Source: Bin5 sp965218625 (lineage in GTDB: Bacteria; Chloroflexota; Anaerolineae; Caldilineales; Caldilineaceae). From it: a DNA stretch of 64,000 nucleotides. The position numbers and the translations under genes are program-made. Below are positions 59,708 through 64,000 of the stretch, piece after piece. A model generated the notes under the pieces. The model saw only the letters and a list, made by a program, of their open reading frames with translations. It was not told the DNA's origin and did not search any database. The stretch is taken from NCBI GenBank assembly GCA_965218625.1, contig CBDCLG010000012.1, positions 186,001 to 250,000 of the forward strand, in the 5' to 3' direction. Position 1 is the first letter of the stretch, and every line of letters starts with the position of its first letter.

Positions 59708-60739
59708 TCAGCGATGGAAAATGTAGAGCGATCGATTCTCGAGCGGAAGGCCGATTCGCTGTCCCATGCGATGGCTTTCGGCGAGCGCGAGGCAGACCCC
59801 GGTCAAGTGATGGGCGATGCCGATGGGGCCCAGTGTTGGCCGGCCCTCTTCATGCGCCAGGACCAGGTCTTCCAGGCAGAATTGGGTGGCGCTGTATTCG
59901 GGAACTTGCTCGACGGGGACTTCCTCGGCGACACGGGTTCGATCGCCCCGGTATTGGCGCAGCTGGAGCCCTGTACCATTGTTGAACATACGCAAACTGC
60001 CGCGGTCGCCAAGCACCTCGAACTCCCAGTTGCCAGAGGGTACACTGGTGGCGGCAACGCCGTTGGCAAAGGTCAACTGGAAGATGCCGTAGGGATCTTC
60101 GTCCAGCCGGTTTTCGGGAATGCGATGGTCGATAGAGTTCAACTCGCCCCAGATACTCTCGACACCTGGATCGTCAAGCAGAAAGCTGAGCGTGTCGATT
60201 GAATGGATGTGGCCGTGCAGCAGGTTGGTGCTGGCATAGTGGACAACTGCCTGGGGTTCGCCGATTTCGCCGTTGCGGATCAGGTCGCGAGCCTGGTGAT
60301 AACGCACGTCGAAGCGGCGCAGAACACCGGAGTTGAAGAGCGCGCCATTTTCCTCGACTGCCTCACGCAGCGCATCGGCTTCCAGCATGGAACAGGCAAT
60401 CGCCTTCTCGCAGAAGATCAGCGGGGCGCCCTCCAGGGCGGATTTTGTCGCCATCTCGGCGTGCAGATGGCCGCGCGTGCAGACCGCGACCATGTCGGGA
60501 GCCTCCTTGCGGATCATCTCCACATAGTCGTCGTAAAGCGCATCGACGCCCCAACGTTCGGCGAAGTCTTCCTGTTTGGCGGCGTCGATATCTGCGCCGG
60601 CCACGACCTGCAGTCGGTCACTGGCGCGGCAGGAGGCTGCAACCGAGTAGGGAGGAGCCCTCTCGGGGAATTCGTCGTCAATTGTGCTGCCCATGCGTCC
60701 AAGGCCGATGATGGCGACGCGGTAGATTCTTTCGGTCAC
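59708..60739 (-). CDS. Gfo/Idh/MocA-family oxidoreductase
   Basis: The 343-residue protein has an N-terminal Rossmann domain (RVAIIGLGRMGSTIDDEFPE) and the EKAIACS motif with the catalytic Lys (LIFCEKAIACSMLEADAL). A C-terminal alpha/beta domain with GQ-type HYASTNLLHGHIHSIDTLSF supplies the HxxxxD-like catalytic region. The GTG start at 60739 has the perfect GAGGAGGTG 10 bp upstream. It is closely related to the next gene upstream, which is frameshifted; the two share the IGLGRMGSTxDDE opening. It should oxidise a sugar or inositol-like polyol with NAD(P). Confidence 0.9.
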   Translation of the reverse strand: MTERIYRVAIIGLGRMGSTIDDEFPERAPPYSVAASCRASDRLQVVAGADIDAAKQEDFAERWGVDALYDDYVEMIRKEAPDMVAVCTRGHLHAEMATKSALEGAPLIFCEKAIACSMLEADALREAVEENGALFNSGVLRRFDVRYHQARDLIRNGEIGEPQAVVHYASTNLLHGHIHSIDTLSFLLDDPGVESIWGELNSIDHRIPENRLDEDPYGIFQLTFANGVAATSVPSGNWEFEVLGDRGSLRMFNNGTGLQLRQYRGDRTRVAEEVPVEQVPEYSATQFCLEDLVLAHEEGRPTLGPIGIAHHLTGVCLALAESHRMGQRIGLPLENRSLYIFHR

Positions 60740-60788
60740 GGTGCATGCACCTCCTCGAAGTGACTATTGCGTATTCCGGTTACCGGCC

Positions 60789-61906
60789 TCAAGTTCGACC
60801 GGCCTGCGCGCGGCGAATGCGGGCAGGCACGTCATCATGGGTGATTCCGGACGACAAGATGCGGAGCGAACGGTCGGCGAGGGGCAGGTCGACGCGGCGC
60901 CCGCCTTGGCGGTGTGACTCTCGCATTGCAATCGCGATCTCCAGCGCCTTGCGCCCGTCGTCTCCTGAGCAGCGCGGCTGCGTTCCGGTCTCGATGCAAT
61001 GGACCAGGTCTTCTATGGCGGCCAAGCCCATGCTGGGAATGCTGATGGGCAGTGGGAACGGCGCCTGCGCCGGCACACCCTGATCGCGAAGGCCGCCTGG
61101 AACCCAGCGGTAATAGATGGGTCTCCATGCCCTGGGCCAGAGAGCGGACGCGGCCCTCGGCGCCGATCAGGTCGAATTCCCACTGGGCCAGGCCGGTCGG
61201 TGTGGTTCGCAGAAAACCGCGCACACCATTGTCGAAGGCAAAGTAGCCGTTGCCCATCAGGTCTACGTCGCCGGCCGCTTTTTCGTCCGACTCCATCTCG
61301 CCGAAGACCCAGTCGACGTCGCCGTTTACCAGGAAGCGCATAGCGTCGATCGAGTGGCTGCCGCTGTGGGAGAGACCGCACCGCGTGTAGGCTGTTATCT
61401 GCAGAATCTCGCCCAGTTCACCCTCGTCAACCATGCGCCGCGCTTCGGTGAAGAAGACATTATAGCGGCGGGAGCAGTTGACGGCGACGGCCGCGCCCTT
61501 GCGGTTGGCGAGGTCGATGACGCTGTCGGCTTCGGCCAGACTGAGCGTAAAGGGCTTTTCGGCCCAGATCGCCTTGACGCCGGCGTTGATTGCGTCCTGC
61601 ATGATGACAGCGCGGTGGCGGGCGGTTGTGCAGACGCTGACGAAATCGGGACGCTCCTTCCTCCAGCATTTCCTTGTAATCTGCGTAAATCTGTCCTTCG
61701 GTAAGCCCCCAGCGATCGGCGAAGATTTTCCCTTGCTCGGCATGGGGGTCGACGCCGGCAATCAGTTCCGTATGCGGGGAGGCCACATAGCTGGGTGCGT
61801 GGCAGTAGGGCATAAAGAACTGTCCGCCCTGCTTGATCTCATCATCGAATGTGCTACCCATGCGCCCCAAGCCGATAACAGCAGCGCGGTAGGTCTTGGT
61901 GGACAT
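60789..61906 (-). pseudogene. Gfo/Idh/MocA-family oxidoreductase with two frameshifts
   Basis: The pieces in three frames make one about 371-residue protein. MSTKTYRAAVIGLGRMGSTF opens the Rossmann domain, AIWAEKPFTLSLAEADSVID holds the catalytic Lys, and SHSGSHSIDAMRFLVNGDVD and ISIPSMGLAAIEDLVHCIET complete it. One extra base near 61655-61662 lies between YKEMLEE and ERPDFVSVC. A second lesion near 61105-61130 lies before YYRWVPGGLRDQGVPAQAPF. AAGGAGCG is upstream of ATG 61906. If real, the protein made would be only about 80 normal residues. Paralogue of the intact gene just downstream. Sequencing error is an equal explanation. Confidence 0.75.
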
Positions 61907-61938
61907 TCTGTTCGCTCCTTCTGGCGACGGGCGCTGGC

Positions 61939-62389
61939 TCAGTCGACAGCGATGATGGCTTCGATTTCGACCGCCCAATTGAGGGGGACGGTGAGGCCGA
62001 TTGCACTGCGTGCATGGCGGCCGGCGTCGCCGAACAGCTCGATGAACAGCTCGCTGCAGCCGTGGATGACCGAGGGCGTGTCGTCGAAACCCGGAGCCAC
62101 GTTGACCATGCCGAAGACCTTTACGACCTGCCGCACGTTGTCGAGACCGGCGATCGAGTGGACCGCCTGCAGAATACTCAAGCGCGCACAGCTGCGCGGC
62201 GCGATAACCCTCCTCGGTCGTCAGGTCCTGTCCGACCTTGCCCTGGATCTCCTCATCGCCCCAGCGGGAGACCTGCCCGGAGACGTAGACATGGTCGCCG
62301 GAGCGCACGGCCTGCATCAGCCGACCGCCGTCCAGGTCGACGACTTCCAGTTCGTAGCCCATTTCCTTCAGTTTTGCCAGATAAGACAC
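61939..62389 (-). pseudogene. RidA-family protein with one frameshift
   Basis: Correcting one base in the GCGCGC run near 62180-62188 gives a normal RidA-like chain of about 149 residues. DGGRLMQAVRSGDHVYVSGQ and GQDLTTEEGYRAAQLCAL join to LSILQAVHSIAGLDNVRQVV and NVAPGFDDTPSVIHGCSELF, ending in VPLNWAVEIEAIIAVD. The family deaminates reactive enamines/imines or hydrolyses related intermediates. The conserved RidA Arg position near the C-terminal is in GRHARSAIG, and the last Glu in AVEIEAI. It is 33 bp upstream of the frameshifted oxidoreductase. Another candidate for an assembly indel. Confidence 0.75.
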
Positions 62390-62475
62390 GCTCTTCTCCT
62401 GTGAATGCTCTGCGCGCGCCAGGTTTTGGCGCGGCTGGGTGACGGGTCGTTAGGAACTCTGGAGCATTGTATCTC

Positions 62476-63753
62476 TTATGTTTCCCGAGTCAACAGCGGC
62501 GCCTGGGCGGCGCGCTGGTAAAGGTCGGAAAAGGCGGGGCTGCCGTCATCGTCGATATAGTCGGTTTGCACGCCCCGCTCGTAGATTGGTTGATTGGCTG
62601 TACGCCAGTAGTTCCACATGCTTGAGTCCTGGCTCCAGCTGGTGTCGGGGAAGTAGACGCGCACGCCATTGGCGCGGCTGTAGCGGACCAGTCGGCGGGG
62701 CAGGCTGAAATCGGCTTCGTCGACGCGGTAAGCGTTCAGCGCCTCCTCGTCGAGCGTAATGCCCAGGCCCGGCGCCTGGGGTGTCTGCGCGAAACCGCCG
62801 ATCACGGGGATGCGCTCGCACAGCAGGTTGTGTTCGTAGAGCTCGTGGCAGTTGATGGCGGGCCACTGGGCATGGCTGAGCACGGCGCCCAGGTGCAGCG
62901 CCATTGTTGTTGTGAGTCCGGTGCCGACCATCTGGATGAAAAATGGCATGTTGGCGGTGGCCGCGGAGACGCCGGAACGCATGACATTGGTGACGCCGCC
63001 GGCCACGACGAAGCCGTCGCAGTAGCCCTGTTGGATGGCGACCGATCCGGGTACGCCGCCGTAGTGGTGGGCGATTGGTGTACGCACTTTCTCGCGCAGG
63101 AGGCGGTTGCCGGCCACGTCGTCGGACTTGATGGGGCCTTCCCAGATCGAGATCTTGGGGAAATCGGCCTCCAATTCGCGCAGAACGGGCACGGCGGTGG
63201 ATACGTCGAGCAGGAAGTCGTTCCAGTCGCAGTCGATGTGAAACCAGTCGGGCGTGGCGTTGCTGATGCGCCGCACCGTTTCGTAGACGTCGTGCCAGGG
63301 GCGGGTCTTGATCTTTAGCGAGGTGAAGCCGAGTTCTACCGCGACCTTGGCCTCGCGTTCGTAGGCCTGCGGCCCCATGTCGTGGTCCCAGAAGGAGACG
63401 GGGCACCAGTCGCGCACCTTTGTCCCGAGCAGCCGGTGGACGGGAACGCCGGCCAGTTTTCCGGCGGCATCGAAGAGCGCCATCTGCAATCCCGCGCCGA
63501 GAGAATCATCCCACATGCAGTCGAAGGGCGAGCGGCCGAGCACGCGGTCGGTGTCGGGCACGCGGCCCCAGGTGTAGTTCTGGATCGTTTCGCCGTAGCC
63601 GACAGTGCCGTCGTCGGTGGTTACGCGGATGACCTCGCACTCCGACCAGCGGTGGATGTTGGCGCGCTCCATCTCGCGGCGCACGCGCTCGACAAAGGGT
63701 ATGACAAGGAGGATGCGTTCGACATTGGAGATCTTGGCGGCTGCGGTCATCAA
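62476..63753 (-). CDS. Mandelate racemase/muconate lactonizing enzyme family (enolase superfamily)
   Basis: The 425-residue protein has the enolase-superfamily plan. The N-terminal capping domain includes IHRWSECEVIRVTTDDGTVG, and the barrel contains the Lys pair in GFTSLKIKTRPWHDVYE. Metal ligands are expected at Asp of FHIDCDWNDF and Glu of ISIWEGPIKSDD. AHHYGGVPGSVAI and FVVAGGVTNVMRSGVSAATA follow, then NCHELYEHNLLCERIPVIGG. It abstracts an alpha proton from an acid-sugar-like substrate, giving dehydration or epimerisation. CAGGAG precedes ATG 63753. It is the first gene of the right-hand catabolic cluster and has its own promoter. Confidence 0.88.
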   Translation of the reverse strand: MMTAAAKISNVERILLVIPFVERVRREMERANIHRWSECEVIRVTTDDGTVGYGETIQNYTWGRVPDTDRVLGRSPFDCMWDDSLGAGLQMALFDAAGKLAGVPVHRLLGTKVRDWCPVSFWDHDMGPQAYEREAKVAVELGFTSLKIKTRPWHDVYETVRRISNATPDWFHIDCDWNDFLLDVSTAVPVLRELEADFPKISIWEGPIKSDDVAGNRLLREKVRTPIAHHYGGVPGSVAIQQGYCDGFVVAGGVTNVMRSGVSAATANMPFFIQMVGTGLTTTMALHLGAVLSHAQWPAINCHELYEHNLLCERIPVIGGFAQTPQAPGLGITLDEEALNAYRVDEADFSLPRRLVRYSRANGVRVYFPDTSWSQDSSMWNYWRTANQPIYERGVQTDYIDDDGSPAFSDLYQRAAQAPLLTRET

Positions 63754-63807
63754 GTGCTCCTGTGCGTAGGAACGTGCTTATTGCCTGCGGCTACTTGACT
63801 TTCGCGA

Positions 63808-63837
63808 ATTCTATCACGGTCACAGAGGTTGACCCAA
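63808..63837 (-). promoter_or_regulatory. Candidate promoter of the right-hand catabolic cluster
   Basis: On the minus strand TGATAGAAT (63816-63808) is an extended -10 box with TAGAAT matching 5/6. A weak -35, TTGGGT (63837-63832), lies 18 bp upstream (3/6). The expected start is about 48 bp before ATG 63753. Confidence 0.4.
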
Positions 63838-64000
63838 GGTAGACGTGTGGGGTTCGGCTCGTGCGATGCGGAAACTGACTGGCGGACCTGGGTGCGCCCA
63901 GTGCAGGAATTCAGAGAGGACAGAGGCTGAGCAGAGACCGAAGAGACCCCTCCGTCAAATGGCAGCGCGACCCACTAGTCTTGACCGCAATCAGGATGAG
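63838..64000. other. Right-edge non-coding stretch
   Basis: No coding frame, repeat or RNA gene that I can support is seen between the promoter at 63808-63837 and the window end. Any gene here would have to continue beyond the window. Confidence 0.5.

Noticed and set aside
1..64000. CRISPR arrays, tRNA or rRNA genes, riboswitches
   Set aside because: No regularly spaced repeats, cloverleaf-like intergenic sequence or rRNA motifs were seen in the intergenic regions; most gaps are too short to hold them.

Overview
The window is GC-rich DNA that looks like a member of the Chloroflexota, probably Caldilineae-like. The basis is inference: many SDR, Gfo/Idh/MocA, mandelate-racemase and PhyH family catabolic enzymes, several very large GT-C type membrane proteins with C-terminal beta modules, a CoxL/XDH-type enzyme, a VanW protein and a long glycosyltransferase operon. 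No rRNA, tRNA, CRISPR array, plasmid or phage backbone was seen.

Layout. 1-6.4 kb (minus strand) holds three tandem paralogues of a PMT/GT39-like membrane protein. One is intact (4139-6343). One is decayed (1794-4034; one nonsense codon and two frameshifts). One is cut off by a probable IS982-family element whose end lies at the left edge of the window. A complete IS5-family element (521-1741, flanked by CTAA duplications) sits between the last two. 6.6-16.7 kb (minus) is a catabolic operon read from a good promoter at 16783-16811: Ldh2-type dehydrogenase, SMP-30-like propeller, TIM-barrel isomerase, 2-hydroxyacid dehydrogenase, SDR, E1-alpha, E1-beta and E2 of a 2-oxoacid dehydrogenase complex, HpcH-type aldolase and an M24 peptidase-like protein. 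It reads as sugar-acid breakdown to pyruvate and acetyl-CoA. 16.9-25.2 kb (minus) holds three tandem PF10131-like membrane proteins of about 900 residues, the last broken by two amber codons.

25.4-33.3 kb holds a hydroxyacid-oxoacid transhydrogenase convergent with a YdiJ-like FAD/Fe-S oxidase (a possible D-2-hydroxyglutarate cycle), then a glutaredoxin, a cupin, a PPK2, an SDR and a repeat-rich intergenic region. 33.3-37.1 kb encodes a two-gene molybdenum hydroxylase whose fused small-subunit domain has lost all four cysteines of the plant-ferredoxin [2Fe-2S] cluster. 37.2-44.3 kb has a YesL-like membrane protein divergent from metG, a GT-C protein, a VanW protein and a type III pantothenate kinase. 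The two divergent promoters carry the same 12-bp element in inverted orientation.

44.3-58.0 kb (minus) is a surface-polysaccharide operon: seven GT4 and one GT2 glycosyltransferases and a flippase, headed by an exonuclease-DinG helicase fusion. 58.0-63.8 kb (minus) is a second catabolic cluster: mandelate racemase family, RidA, two Gfo/Idh oxidoreductases, a PhyH dioxygenase and an isochorismatase-type hydrolase.

A notable theme is single-base frameshifts or nonsense codons in at least six otherwise well-conserved genes. Either the assembly carries indel errors or several accessory genes are decaying; raw reads would settle this.
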